Made by a program: the position numbers and the translations under genes
NCBI GenBank assembly: GCA_050246475.1
Contig: JBFWVZ010000002.1
Location: 62,001 to 126,000 of the forward strand
Direction of reading: 5' to 3'
DNA from: CADEEL01 sp050246475
Lineage (GTDB): Bacteria; Pseudomonadota; Alphaproteobacteria; Caulobacterales; Aquidulcibacteraceae
DNA: 64,000 nt
Shown here: positions 24,270-33,403 of the stretch, piece by piece
How positions within the stretch are numbered: the stretch's first letter is position 1
Layout of the letters: each line of letters begins with the position of its first letter
The notes under the pieces: model-generated
Told to the model about the DNA's origin: nothing
Seen by the model: only the letters and a program-made list of their open reading frames with translations
Database searches by the model: none

Positions 24270-25117
24270 GCTCTATAGAACGGCTTATCGCCCGCGATTG
24301 TGACGCGCTCCATGACGCGCCGCTCGGGGAAGTAATCGCTCGCTGCGTAGTGCTGGCAGGCGCGATTGTCCCAGAACGCGATGGAGCCCTCCGCCCAGCG
24401 GAAGCGGCATTGGAATTCTGGGATCGAGGCTTGCTTGTAGAGATGCGCGAGCAGCCAATCGCTTTCCTCGCGTGAGAGCCCCTCGATGTGATCGGTGAAG
24501 CCGGTGTTCACATAGATGAGGTGGCGCCCTGTCTCCGGGTGCGTGCGGATGACGGGATGGCGCATCGGCGGAAACTTCGCGTGCAGCTCGTCGGCGCTCT
24601 TATTGAGCCGCCCGGCGAAGACACGCGCGATATCGTGCACGGCGGTCAGCCCCGTCGCCCAGCGTTTCATCTCCGGCGAGAGCGCTTCGAACGCGGCGTA
24701 CATATCGGCGAAGAGCGTGTCCCCGCCGACAGGCGGAATCTCCACCGCGCGCAGAATGGAGCCGAGCGAGGGCTGCTCGCGCCAGGTGACGTCGGAATGC
24801 CAGGCGTTCTCGCGGCCCTTGCTCTCCGGTCCATGCTCGATGCGCAGCACTTCGCGGTCCGCCTGATCCTTCGGCGTCGCCGGATGGATTTCGAGTTCGC
24901 CGAAGCGCCGTGCGAACGCGATGTGCTGCGCGCGCGTGATCTGCTGATCGCGGAAAAAGATCACCTTGAACTCAAGCAGCGCCCGGCGCACTTCGAGATA
25001 AGCCGCCTCCGAAAGCTCCTGCGAAAGATCGATGCCCAAGAGCTCCGCGCCAATCGTGGGCGAGAGCTTGTTCGGCTCGAAGAATTTATATTCGCCGGTC
25101 TTGATGATCGCGTTCAT
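24266..25117 (-). CDS. TauD/TfdA-family 2-oxoglutarate/Fe(II) dioxygenase
   Basis: A 283-residue dioxygenase. The iron-binding HxD is in AWHSDVTWREQPS (about residues 108-112) and the distal histidine is in FWDNRACQHYAASDY (near residue 262), with the 2-oxoglutarate arginine in PERRVMERVTI. EFKVIFFRDQQIT and GGDTLFADMYAAFEAL fit the TauD family. These enzymes hydroxylate small sulfonates, acids or other substrates; the substrate is not evident. It overlaps the secreted protein gene downstream (ATGA). Confidence 0.9.
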   Translation of the reverse strand: MNAIIKTGEYKFFEPNKLSPTIGAELLGIDLSQELSEAAYLEVRRALLEFKVIFFRDQQITRAQHIAFARRFGELEIHPATPKDQADREVLRIEHGPESKGRENAWHSDVTWREQPSLGSILRAVEIPPVGGDTLFADMYAAFEALSPEMKRWATGLTAVHDIARVFAGRLNKSADELHAKFPPMRHPVIRTHPETGRHLIYVNTGFTDHIEGLSREESDWLLAHLYKQASIPEFQCRFRWAEGSIAFWDNRACQHYAASDYFPERRVMERVTIAGDKPFYRA

Positions 25118-25162
25118 GGGCGGCCTCCCTGGCGGCGAGCATCGGCCCGGCGCGCGCCGCGG

Positions 25163-25891
25163 TCAATTCCGCGCGTGGACCAGGAATTCGAGATTGCCTT
25201 CGCCGCCGCGGATCGGGCTGTCGCAATAGGCGCGGATGCGGAAGCCGCCGAGCCCGTCGAGCGCCGCCATCGCATCGGCCGCCGCCTCGCGCGCTGCACG
25301 TTCTGGCAGCACGCCCTGCTTGTTGGCTTTCCCCGGCCCCGCTTCGAATTGCGGCTTGATGAGCGCGACGAGATCGCTTTGCTCCGCTGCAAGCGCCAGC
25401 GCCGCCGGCAGCGCCTTCGCCAAGCCGATGAAGCTCACATCCGCGACGATGAGCGTCGGCGCTTCTGGCGTCTGAGCGCGTGTGAGATCGCGCGCGTCGG
25501 CGCCCTCAAGCGAAACTACGCGCGCATCGTGTGCGACCTTCGCACTGAGCTGCCCGCGCCCGACATCGATCGCGTAGACGCGCGCCGCCCCGCGCGTCAG
25601 CAACACATCGCTGAATCCGCCGGTCGAAGCGCCGACGTCGAGACACACGCGCCCGCTTGGATCGACGCTGAACGCATCGAGCGCATGCGCGAGCTTGACG
25701 CCTCCCCGCGAGACCCAGGGATGCGCGGGCGTCAACGCCAGCGCCGCGCTTTCATCGGCCATCGCGCCGGGCTTTTCGACGCGCACGCCGTCGAGCGTGA
25801 CCCCGCCCGCTTCGATCGCGGCCTGAGCCTTCGCCCGGCTCTCAGCGAGGCCGCGCGCCACCAGCAATTGATCCACGCGCATTTTGCCCAT
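25163..25891 (-). CDS. tlyA: TlyA-family rRNA methyltransferase
   Basis: A 242-residue protein with an N-terminal S4 RNA-binding domain (MRVDQLLVARGLAESRAKAQ) and a FtsJ-like SAM domain: VSRGGVKLAHAL, CLDVGASTGGFSDVLL (SAM loop), DARDLTR, IVADVSFIGL and LIKPQFEAG. TlyA enzymes methylate ribose 2'-OH in rRNA; 'hemolysin' in older names is misleading. ATG 25891 or 25882 are both possible. It diverges from the amidase gene with about 70 bases between. Confidence 0.92.
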   Translation of the reverse strand: MGKMRVDQLLVARGLAESRAKAQAAIEAGGVTLDGVRVEKPGAMADESAALALTPAHPWVSRGGVKLAHALDAFSVDPSGRVCLDVGASTGGFSDVLLTRGAARVYAIDVGRGQLSAKVAHDARVVSLEGADARDLTRAQTPEAPTLIVADVSFIGLAKALPAALALAAEQSDLVALIKPQFEAGPGKANKQGVLPERAAREAAADAMAALDGLGGFRIRAYCDSPIRGGEGNLEFLVHARN

Positions 25892-25962
25892 CGCGCGAAG
25901 GGTTGCGCTTTGGCGCGCGAGCCGCAAGGGTTTGCGCCAACGAGGCAAGCGAGGGGGAGATC

Positions 25963-27453
25963 ATGTTCAACAACGCAACGCGGCGCGGGCTCTTGGGCGG
26001 CGCCTCCGCGATTGCAGTGGCGGGCTGCACCACGACGGGCCCTGCCGGCGCGCCAAGCGATGCGTTGGGGGATTCCGACGGCGTCGGCGTCGCGGCGCGC
26101 ATTCGCGCCGGAGAGATCACGACCTTGGAAGCGACCGAAGCCGCCATCGCGCGCGCCGAGCGCATTCAGCCGCAGATCAATTTCATGGCGACGCCGGCGT
26201 TCGATCAGGCCCGCGCGATCGCGGCGGCAAACCCGCAAGGCCCGCTGGGCGGCGTGCCGACGCTGATCAAGGATCTCATCCCCACGCGCGGCATCCGCAC
26301 GATGTTCGGCTCGCGCGCTTACCGCAATTTCGTGCCCGAGGCGCAGCCGCCTTACATGGATGCGCTGCTTGCGGGCGGCCTCGTCCCCATCGGCAAATCG
26401 ACGACGCCCGAATTCGGCTACACCGCCACCACCGAGCCGCTCGTCACGGGCGTCACGCGCAATCCGTGGAACACGGAGCATTCCTCCGGCGGCTCGTCCG
26501 GCGGCTCCGCCGCGGCGGTCGCCGCGGGCGTTGTGCCCGTCGCGGACGCGAGCGACGGCGGCGGCTCCATCCGCATCCCCGCCTCCATTTGCGGCCTCGT
26601 CGGCTTGAAGCCCTCGCGCCGGCGCCCGCAGCGCTTCTCCGCACGCGAGCCGCAAGTCGAAATCTCCGTGGTCGGATGTTTGTCCCACACGGTGCGCGAC
26701 ACCGCCGCGTGGCTCGCGCTTGCCGAGCGCCATGGCGCCGAGCAGCAGCAGGAATACGAGCCCGTCGGCCTCGTCTCCGGCCCGGCGACACGGCGGCTGC
26801 GCATCGGCGTGCAGATCGCCGATCCCACCGGCCGCGATCCCGATCCGATCGTACGCACTGCCATCGAAGAGGCGGCCGAGCTATGCCGTTCGCTCGGCCA
26901 CGAAGTCCGCGAAGTGCAGGTTCCGGTGAACGGCGCCGACTTCGCGCAAGCCTTCACGCTCTATTGGGCCGCCGGCGCGGCCGAAGTGCAGGCCGAGATC
27001 GAGCGCAACGCGCCGGGCGTGCCGATCGATCAATTGCTGGAGCCGCTCTCGCTTGCGCTCAATCAGATCGCGCGCGCCGCGCCCGAGGGCGCACTCGAAC
27101 GCGCCATCGCCACGCTCCAGCAGGCGGAGACGCAGTTCGCGGAATTCATGACGACGATGGACGTCTATCTCACGCCTGTGCTCGCGCGCCCGCCCGCGCG
27201 CATCGGCGAATTCGCACCGACGAATCCGGAAGCCTTCCAGCGCATCGGCGAATATGTCGCTTATACGCCGCTGCAGAACGCGGCCGGCGCGCCCGCGATC
27301 TCGCTGCCGCTCTTCTGGACGCCGGACGGCTTGCCGGTGGGCTCGCACTTCTCCGCGGCGAAGGGCCAAGAACGCACGCTCCTCGAACTCGCCTACGAAC
27401 TCGAGCAAGCCCGCCCCTGGCGCGAACGCCGCCCGCCTGTGTGGGCTGGATAA
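25963..27453 (+). CDS. Exported amidase (amidase-signature family)
   Basis: A 496-residue amidase-signature hydrolase. The start ATG 25963 follows GAGGGGGAG. The N-terminus MFNNATRRGLLGGASAIAVA-GC combines a twin-arginine-like RRGLL with a lipobox, so it is probably a Tat-exported lipoprotein. The Ser-Ser-Lys triad is visible: LIKDL (Lys about 101), EHSSGGSSGGSAAA (cis-Ser about 178) and GGSIRIPAS (nucleophile Ser about 201). Substrate unknown; family members cleave amides and aryl esters. A family-B repeat follows 15 bases after the stop. Confidence 0.9.
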   Translation: MFNNATRRGLLGGASAIAVAGCTTTGPAGAPSDALGDSDGVGVAARIRAGEITTLEATEAAIARAERIQPQINFMATPAFDQARAIAAANPQGPLGGVPTLIKDLIPTRGIRTMFGSRAYRNFVPEAQPPYMDALLAGGLVPIGKSTTPEFGYTATTEPLVTGVTRNPWNTEHSSGGSSGGSAAAVAAGVVPVADASDGGGSIRIPASICGLVGLKPSRRRPQRFSAREPQVEISVVGCLSHTVRDTAAWLALAERHGAEQQQEYEPVGLVSGPATRRLRIGVQIADPTGRDPDPIVRTAIEEAAELCRSLGHEVREVQVPVNGADFAQAFTLYWAAGAAEVQAEIERNAPGVPIDQLLEPLSLALNQIARAAPEGALERAIATLQQAETQFAEFMTTMDVYLTPVLARPPARIGEFAPTNPEAFQRIGEYVAYTPLQNAAGAPAISLPLFWTPDGLPVGSHFSAAKGQERTLLELAYELEQARPWRERRPPVWAG

Positions 27454-27467
27454 CCACCACGTCGCCG

Positions 27468-27564
27468 CCCCTCCCCCTGAAGGGGGAGGTAAGGAGGGGG
27501 TAGGCGCGCACTTCTCAGAGCGAAGCGCTCACCCCCACCCATCCTCCCCCTTTCAGGGGGAGGT
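27468..27564. repeat. G/C-asymmetric inverted repeat (family B, copy 2)
   Basis: Left arm with CTCCCCCTGAAGGGGGAGG and TAAGGAGGGGGTAGG; right arm with CACCCCCACCCATCC and CTCCCCCTTTCAGGGGGAGG. The arms pair over most of their length and each holds a small palindrome. It is nearly identical to copy 3 at 57463 and sits between the amidase and folB, both rightward, so it may attenuate read-through into folB. Confidence 0.88.
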
Positions 27565-27618
27565 AAAGGTTGGCGTCAACTTGCGCCGCCTTGCTCACCC
27601 GCTTACCACCCGCGCGCC

Positions 27619-27975
27619 ATGGCGTTGACCATCCGCATCGAGCGCGCGCACACAACCGCGCATGTCGGCGTTTCCGCCGAGGAGCGTGCGCGCGCGCAGG
27701 CGCTCATCGTTACCGTGACGCTCGCCATGGATGCGCCGGGCGATTTCACCGCGCACGACACCATCTCGGAGACACTCGATTATGATCGCGTGCTCGATTT
27801 CCTTCGCCATGGCCTCGATGAAGAAGCGAAACTGATCGAAACCGTCGCCGATCGCATCGCGCAGCATTGCCTTGCGCTCTCGCCGCGCGTTCAATCCGTC
27901 TCCGTGATCGTGGAGAAGCCCTCCGTGCTCCAAGGCCAGGGCCACGTCTGCGTGGAGCTTCAGCGCGCGCGATGA
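27619..27975 (+). CDS. folB: Dihydroneopterin aldolase
   Basis: A 118-residue FolB-type enzyme of folate synthesis, which splits 7,8-dihydroneopterin to 6-hydroxymethyl-dihydropterin. Seen: ERAHTTAHVGVSAEERARAQ (replacing the usual G-x-EERxx start), VTLAMDAPGDFTAHDTISETLDY and the LIETVADRIAQHCL helix with catalytic Glu, then VSVIVEKPSVLQGQGHV. The lysine in VEKPSVL fits the catalytic lysine. The stop overlaps the next gene in an ATGA, coupling it with a pteridine-reductase-like gene. Confidence 0.9.
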   Translation: MALTIRIERAHTTAHVGVSAEERARAQALIVTVTLAMDAPGDFTAHDTISETLDYDRVLDFLRHGLDEEAKLIETVADRIAQHCLALSPRVQSVSVIVEKPSVLQGQGHVCVELQRAR

Positions 27976-28724
27976 AATGGGCGCTCGTCACCGGCGGCGC
28001 TAAGCGCTTGGGCAAAGCCTGCGCGCTGGAGCTTGCGCGCGCCGGCTGGAACATCGCCATCCAATTCAATTCGTCGCGCGAAGCCGCCGAAGCAACCGTC
28101 GCTGAAATTCAGGCGCTGGGCCGGAGCGCTGCCGGCATCGAATGCGATCTCTCGCGCACGAATGCGCCGATGGCGCTTATCGATACGGCAATGCAGGCGA
28201 CGCAAGGCCAGCTCCGCGCGCTGGTGAATTGCGCCGCGCTCTTCGAGCACGACACGCCCGAGCGCATCGATCCCGATCTCTTCGCGCGCCACATGCAGGT
28301 GAATGCGCTGGCGCCCGCAATGCTGGCGTCCGCGTTCGCCAACGCGGCGCCGAAGAGCGAGCGGCTTATGGTCGTCAACTTTCTCGATTTCAAACTGGCC
28401 GCGCCCTACCCGGATCACTTCTCCTACACGATGAGCAAATACGCGCTGATGGGCGCAACTGAGATGCTCGCACGCGCCCTGGCGCCGCATGTGCGCGTGA
28501 ACGCCGTCGCGCCCGGCTACGTGCTGCCGGCGCCGGGGCAGAGCGAAGACGATTTCAAACGTCTCCACGATGAAGCGACGCCGCTGAAGAACGGCGCAAC
28601 GCCCGAGGATGTCGCGAAAGCCGTGCGCTATCTGATCGAAAGCCCCGCCGTGACCGGCCAGACCATCTACGTTGACTCAGGCCTGCGCTTCTTGAGCCAC
28701 GAGCGGGACTTCGCCTTTCGCTGA
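27972..28724 (+). CDS. SDR-family reductase, FolM/pteridine-reductase-like
   Basis: A 250-residue short-chain dehydrogenase/reductase. It has the NAD(P) loop VTGGAKRLGKACALELA, the NCAALFE segment in place of NNAG, and the catalytic YTMSKYAL (Tyr-x3-Lys). FDFKLAAPYPDHFSYTMSK and LNFLD resemble pteridine reductases, and the overlap with folB (ATGA) supports a role in reducing dihydropteridines, for example dihydromonapterin. The substrate is inference. ATG 27972 is chosen from that overlap and from the SDR start MKWALVTGG. Confidence 0.87.
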   Translation: MKWALVTGGAKRLGKACALELARAGWNIAIQFNSSREAAEATVAEIQALGRSAAGIECDLSRTNAPMALIDTAMQATQGQLRALVNCAALFEHDTPERIDPDLFARHMQVNALAPAMLASAFANAAPKSERLMVVNFLDFKLAAPYPDHFSYTMSKYALMGATEMLARALAPHVRVNAVAPGYVLPAPGQSEDDFKRLHDEATPLKNGATPEDVAKAVRYLIESPAVTGQTIYVDSGLRFLSHERDFAFR

Positions 28725-28768
28725 TTGTTGTTCTTGTTTTGTTCTATCGGGCGCGCTAAGCTCCCGCC

Positions 28769-29836
28769 ATGCGCACGCCGCCGCTCAAGGGCCGCGGCGC
28801 CCGCTTGAACGCGAGCGGGCGTTACGAAGCCTGGTCTCGCCTCGCCTTCGATGACGGCTGGGGCGAACCCGATGAAAATTTGAAGCCGGCGACGATCGTC
28901 GAGCACGAAGCCGCGCGCACCATCATCTCGCGCAACACCAGCCCCGACATTTCCTTCGATCGCTCGATCAACACCTATCGCGGCTGCGAGCACGGTTGCT
29001 TCTATTGTTACGCGCGCCCCAACCACGCTTATGTCGGCCTCTCGCCCGGCCTCGATTTCGAAACGCGCCTCTTCGTCAAATCGAACGCCGCCGATCTCTT
29101 GGAGAAGGAACTCTCCCAGCCCGGCTACAAACCCAACACCATCATCATGGGCGGCGTGACGGACGTCTATCAGCCCATCGAACGCGGCTATGGCGTGACG
29201 CGCGCGGTGCTGGAGGTGCTGCAGCGCTACAATCATCCCGTCGGCATCATCACCAAATCGCAGCTCGTGCTGCGCGATCTCGATATCCTCGCCCCGATGG
29301 CGGCGAAAAATCTCGCCCGCGTCGCAATCTCGGTGACGACGCTCGATCCCAAACTCGCCCGCGCGATGGAGCCGCGCGCCGCCGCCCCGCACCGCCGCAT
29401 CGAAGCGCTGCGCGCGCTCTCCGAAGCCGGCGTGCCGACGACGGTGATGACCGCGCCCATTATCCCCGCCGTCAACGATCACGAATTGGAGGACATCCTC
29501 GCCGCGGCCGCGAACGCCGGCGCCAGATCCGCCGGCTACGTCGTGCTGCGCTTGCCGCGCGAGATCAAGGAGCTGGCCCGCGATTGGTTCGAGGCCCACA
29601 CGCCCGACCGCGCCAAGAAAGTGCTGACGATCCTCCGGCAGATGCGCGGCGGCAAGGATTACGACGCCCAATGGTTCAAGCGCCAACGCGGCGAAGGCCC
29701 CTATGCGCGGCTTATCTCCGATCGCTTCCACCGCGCCTGTTTGAAGCTCGGCTTGAATGCGGAGCGCCGCAGCGAACTCGATTGCTCCCAATTCCGCCGC
29801 CCGCCCCGCGCGGGCGATCAGATGGAGCTTCTCTGA
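28769..29836 (+). CDS. PA0069-family radical SAM protein
   Basis: A 355-residue radical SAM protein. The cluster motif is CEHGCFYCYARPNHAY (Cys at about 73, 77 and 80; the CxxxCxxC pattern). SPL-like features are GLDFETRLFVKSNAADLLE and TDVYQPIERGYGVTRAVLE. The C-terminal DRFHRACLKLGLNAERR is typical of the PA0069 group, related to but distinct from spore photoproduct lyase. The product and substrate are not known. It is a stand-alone gene. Confidence 0.88.
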   Translation: MRTPPLKGRGARLNASGRYEAWSRLAFDDGWGEPDENLKPATIVEHEAARTIISRNTSPDISFDRSINTYRGCEHGCFYCYARPNHAYVGLSPGLDFETRLFVKSNAADLLEKELSQPGYKPNTIIMGGVTDVYQPIERGYGVTRAVLEVLQRYNHPVGIITKSQLVLRDLDILAPMAAKNLARVAISVTTLDPKLARAMEPRAAAPHRRIEALRALSEAGVPTTVMTAPIIPAVNDHELEDILAAAANAGARSAGYVVLRLPREIKELARDWFEAHTPDRAKKVLTILRQMRGGKDYDAQWFKRQRGEGPYARLISDRFHRACLKLGLNAERRSELDCSQFRRPPRAGDQMELL

Positions 29837-29898
29837 ATTAGTTCACTCGACAGGCAAATAAATCCCCGCTAGAGCGGGCGCGAGGGAGTGATCGATCA

Positions 29899-31146
29899 AT
29901 GGAGCAGAAAGCCGGCCGCCGCGCGATGACGTTCGTCTTCCTCGCGGTGTTGATCGATACGATCGGCTTCGGCATCATCATTCCCGTGCTCCCGCAATTC
30001 CTGATGGACCTGACGGGCCACAACGCGTCGCAAGCCACACGGGACGCGGGCTTCCTCGTCGTCACCTTCGCGATCTTCCAATTTCTGTTCGGCCCGCTCA
30101 TCGGCAATCTCTCAGACCGTTTCGGCCGGCGGCCCATCCTGCTCTTTTCGATGGCGATGTTCGGCGCGAACTATTTGCTGAGCGCGCTGGCGCCGACGCT
30201 CGCCTGGCTTTTCGTCGGGCGCGCGCTTTCCGGCATTTCCGGCGCCATCTATGCGCCCGCCAACGCCTTCATCGCCGATATCACGCCGCCCGAAGAACGC
30301 GCGCGCCGCTTTTCGCTGATGGGCGCCGCCTTCGGTGTGGGCTTCGTGCTTGGCCCCGCGCTCGGCGGCCTGATCGGCGAGCTTGGGCCGCGCGCGCCCT
30401 TCTACGCCGCCGCGATCATGGCGGGGCTCAATTTCATCTTCGGGTATTTCGTGCTGCCGGAAACGCTGCCGAAGGAGCGCCGCCGCGCGTTCGACATCCG
30501 CCGCGCCAATCCGCTGGGCGCGCTCTTCTCGCTGGGCAAATACAAGAGCGTCATCGCGGTGATCGCGTCGATCTTCCTTTGGTTCCTGGCGTTCCAGGTC
30601 TATCCCGCGACCTGGTCCTTCTTCGTCACGCTGCGGTTTGACTGGCAGCCCGCTTTGATCGGCGCATCGCTCGCGGTTTCAGGCGTCGCGATGGCGACCG
30701 TGCAGGCCTTCTTCACCGGCCGCATCGTCAAATCCTTCGGTGAACGCGGCGCCGCCGCCATCGGCTTTACCTCCGGCATCGTCGGCATGATGGCCTATGT
30801 GTTCGTGCCGTTCGGCTGGATGATCTTCTTCATCCCTCTGCTCGCGGCGTGGCAGGGCGTGGCGGGCCCGGCGATGAACGCGATCATTTCAGGCCGCGTG
30901 CCCGCCGATCAGCAAGGCGAACTCCAAGGCGGCGTCGCGAGCGCCAACGGCCTCGGGGCCATCATCGGCCCGCTCTTACTGACGCAAGCGCTCGCCGCAG
31001 CGACATCGCCTGGCGCACCGATCCATTTTCCCGGCGCTGCCTTCGCGCTCGCCGCCTTCATCTCTCTGTTCGCGCTCGGCCTTTTCCTCTGGGCGACGCG
31101 CAAGCGCCCGGACCCCGCAATTGCCGAGCCTGCGCCCACGGCCTAG
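29899..31146 (+). CDS. MFS transporter, TetA/multidrug-type
   Basis: A 415-residue major facilitator with about twelve membrane segments. The first half starts FVFLAVLIDTIGFGIIIPVLP, a TetA-like segment 1, and has the motif GNLSDRFGRRPILLFSM between segments 2 and 3 and the antiporter motif GAAFGVGFVLGPALGGLIG in segment 5. This points to a drug/proton antiporter of the TCR/Bcr type. The substrate is unknown and it need not confer resistance. It is followed by a peptidase gene in the same direction. Confidence 0.9.
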   Translation: MEQKAGRRAMTFVFLAVLIDTIGFGIIIPVLPQFLMDLTGHNASQATRDAGFLVVTFAIFQFLFGPLIGNLSDRFGRRPILLFSMAMFGANYLLSALAPTLAWLFVGRALSGISGAIYAPANAFIADITPPEERARRFSLMGAAFGVGFVLGPALGGLIGELGPRAPFYAAAIMAGLNFIFGYFVLPETLPKERRRAFDIRRANPLGALFSLGKYKSVIAVIASIFLWFLAFQVYPATWSFFVTLRFDWQPALIGASLAVSGVAMATVQAFFTGRIVKSFGERGAAAIGFTSGIVGMMAYVFVPFGWMIFFIPLLAAWQGVAGPAMNAIISGRVPADQQGELQGGVASANGLGAIIGPLLLTQALAAATSPGAPIHFPGAAFALAAFISLFALGLFLWATRKRPDPAIAEPAPTA

Positions 31147-31176
31147 GTTGCGCGCCAGAGCGGAGGCCTTGGGTCC

Positions 31177-32091
31177 ATGGATCTCAACAATCAAAGACGT
31201 TCCACCAACATCGAGGACCGGCGCGGGTCCGCCGGGCCGGGCGGCGGCGGTTTGGGCGGCTTCCGTTTGGGCGGCGGCCGGCTTGGCATCGGCGGCCTCA
31301 TCATCATCGGCATCCTTTTGCTCATCATGCCGGCGAACCTGCGCAACTCGCTGCTCGGCTCTTTGACGGACGGAACCGGCGGCGCGCCCGCCACGCAAGG
31401 CACGCAAGGCTGCGCCGAGGGCGATCAGGTCTGCACCTTCCTCTCGCAAGTGCTGGGCTCGACCGAGGACAGCTGGGCGCGTCACTTCCAAGCCGGCGCG
31501 CTGCCGCGTTACTCCGGCGGCCAGGCGCCATCGACCTATCAACAGCCGCGCCTCGTTCTCTTCTCCGGTTCGGTTGCGACCGCGTGCGGCAACGCTGGCT
31601 CCGATGTCGGCCCCTTCTACTGCCCGGGCGACAATCAGCTCTACATCGACCCAACCTTCTACGACACGATGGCGCGCCGCCTGAACGCGCCCGGCGATTT
31701 CGCGCAGGCTTATGTGATCGCGCACGAAGTCGGCCACCACATCCAGAACCTGATCGGCGCGACGCGCTTTGTCGATCAAGCGCGCGGTTCACGCACGGAA
31801 AACCAAATGTCGGTGCGGCTTGAATTGCAGGCCGATTGCTTCGCCGGCGTGTGGGGCCACGACGCCAACCGCGGCGGCCAGCTTTCCGACGGCGATTTGC
31901 AGGAAGCGCTGAACGCCGCCCACCAGATCGGCGATGACACACTCCAGCGCAATTCGCGCGGCTATCCCGATCCCGACAGCTTCACGCACGGCACGAGCGA
32001 ACAGCGCGCCCGCTGGTTCCGCCGCGGCTTCGAAACGGGCGACGCGCGCCAGTGCGACACGTTCGGCGTCAGCGATTTCCGGCAGCTCTGA
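31177..32091 (+). CDS. ypfJ: Neutral zinc metallopeptidase (YpfJ family)
   Basis: A 304-residue YpfJ/KPN_02809-type protein. A glycine-rich start and one membrane segment (about residues 35-55, LGIGGLIIIGILLLIMP) anchor it in the inner membrane, with the rest in the periplasm. The zinc motif is VIAHEVGHHIQN (about residues 184-190), and the third ligand is in LELQADCFAGVWGHD. SVATACGNAGSDVGPFYCPGDNQLYIDPTFYD is the conserved block before the motif, quoted in two parts in practice. Substrates are unknown. Confidence 0.92.
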   Translation: MDLNNQRRSTNIEDRRGSAGPGGGGLGGFRLGGGRLGIGGLIIIGILLLIMPANLRNSLLGSLTDGTGGAPATQGTQGCAEGDQVCTFLSQVLGSTEDSWARHFQAGALPRYSGGQAPSTYQQPRLVLFSGSVATACGNAGSDVGPFYCPGDNQLYIDPTFYDTMARRLNAPGDFAQAYVIAHEVGHHIQNLIGATRFVDQARGSRTENQMSVRLELQADCFAGVWGHDANRGGQLSDGDLQEALNAAHQIGDDTLQRNSRGYPDPDSFTHGTSEQRARWFRRGFETGDARQCDTFGVSDFRQL

Positions 32092-32094
32092 TCT

Positions 32095-32784
32095 ATGAGT
32101 GAAGCATCGCCCGAGGGGCCGGACCTTTCGGTCCGGCTCACCGCCATTGCGTCGGCCACGGCGCTCATCGCGTTTTGGCTCGTCGCGATCTTCAATCGCC
32201 ATTTCCTGGAGCACTATGTCGGCGGCGAACTCGGCATCATCGAGAACGCGCAATTCCTGATCCTCGTCGCCGCGATCCTCATCGTGCTCGCCACGCTCGC
32301 GCGGCCCAGCACATGGAACGAGCGCTGGCTCGCAATTTGGCTCGCGCTCTTCGCGGTCGGCCTCATCTACATCGCGGGCGAAGAGATCAGCTGGGGCCAG
32401 CACTATTTCCGCTGGGCCACCACCGGCTGGTTCGAACTGCACAACGATCAGGGCGAGACGAACCTCCACAACACCTCGTCCTGGCTCGATCAAAAGCCGC
32501 GCGCGCTTCTGCTCGTCGGCATGATCGTCGGCGGCATCATTCATCCGCTGGTCAAGCTCGCGCGCCGCGGCAAGGGGCTCTTCGATCGTCCCTGGTGGCT
32601 CGCCCCCACGCTCGCCGCCACGCCCCCCGCGCTCGCCGCCGAAATCGCCGCGCTGCCCGAGCGGCTGGACGACGTGCTCCCCACCAATCTGCAATTTTAT
32701 CGTGCGAGCGAAGTGGAGGAGCTTTTCCTCTACGCGTTCCTCGTCGTGTACGTGCTTTCGATCGCACGGCGCCTGCGCGCCTAG
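32095..32784 (+). CDS. Conserved multi-span membrane protein of unknown function
   Basis: A 229-residue membrane protein with about five hydrophobic segments (about residues 13-33, 47-67, 80-98, 141-157 and 206-225). The most striking segment is YIAGEEISWGQHYFRW followed by GETNLHNTSSWLDQKP, which has several acidic, His and Asn residues just outside the membrane. Similar GEEISWGQ...NLHN motifs occur in many uncharacterised proteins, so the site may be catalytic or metal-binding. It begins 3 bases after the peptidase and precedes rnhB. Confidence 0.75.
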   Translation: MSEASPEGPDLSVRLTAIASATALIAFWLVAIFNRHFLEHYVGGELGIIENAQFLILVAAILIVLATLARPSTWNERWLAIWLALFAVGLIYIAGEEISWGQHYFRWATTGWFELHNDQGETNLHNTSSWLDQKPRALLLVGMIVGGIIHPLVKLARRGKGLFDRPWWLAPTLAATPPALAAEIAALPERLDDVLPTNLQFYRASEVEELFLYAFLVVYVLSIARRLRA

Positions 32785-32816
32785 CCGCGCGCGCAGAATC
32801 CGCCGATGCTAAGCGC

Positions 32817-33389
32817 ATGGCGATTTGCGGCATCGATGAAGCAGGGCGTGGGCCGCTCGCGGGGCCGGTGACGGCCGCCGCCGTCATCCTTCCCGCGCGC
32901 AAACGCCCCAAGGGCCTCGCCGATTCCAAGAAGCTCACAGCCGAACAACGCGAGGAACTCGCTGAAGCGATCCGCGCCTGCGCGATGGTCGGCATCGGCC
33001 ACGCCAGCGTCGAAGAGATCGACGAACTGAACATCCTCCAGGCTTCATACCTCGCCATGCGCCGCGCGCTCGCAGCGCTGCCGCAAGCGCCGGTCGCGGC
33101 GCTCATAGACGGCAACGCAGGCCCTGAGCTCGCTTGCCCCGTCGAATGCATTATCGATGGAGACGCGCACGTGCCCTCGATCTCCGCCGCGTCCATCATC
33201 GCCAAGGTCGAGCGCGACCGGCTGATGACCGAACTCTGCGCGGTCCATCCCGGCTACGGTTTCGCCCGCCACAAAGGCTACGGCACGCCTGAGCACCTCC
33301 AGGCGCTCATCGCGCTCGGCCCTTCGCTCATTCACCGCAAGAGCTTCAAGCCCGTGCGCGACGTCCTCGCCGCGCGCAATGCGGCCTGA
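32817..33389 (+). CDS. rnhB: Ribonuclease HII
   Basis: A 190-residue RNase HII that cuts RNA in RNA-DNA hybrids and single ribonucleotides in DNA. Catalytic residues: ICGIDEAGRGPLAGPV (Asp and Glu near residues 6-7), ALIDGNAG (Asp) and ISAASIIAKVERDRLM, plus HKGYGTPEH. The ATG at 32817 fits the usual MAICGIDEAG start. It is followed by ccrM with 91 bases between. Confidence 0.96.
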   Translation: MAICGIDEAGRGPLAGPVTAAAVILPARKRPKGLADSKKLTAEQREELAEAIRACAMVGIGHASVEEIDELNILQASYLAMRRALAALPQAPVAALIDGNAGPELACPVECIIDGDAHVPSISAASIIAKVERDRLMTELCAVHPGYGFARHKGYGTPEHLQALIALGPSLIHRKSFKPVRDVLAARNAA

Positions 33390-33403
33390 AAACGGCGTCA
33401 AGC

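Noticed and set aside
24488..26266. A 592-codon plus-strand frame opposite the dioxygenase and tlyA
   Set aside because: It runs across two clear minus-strand genes and their gap and has low-complexity Arg-rich sequence.
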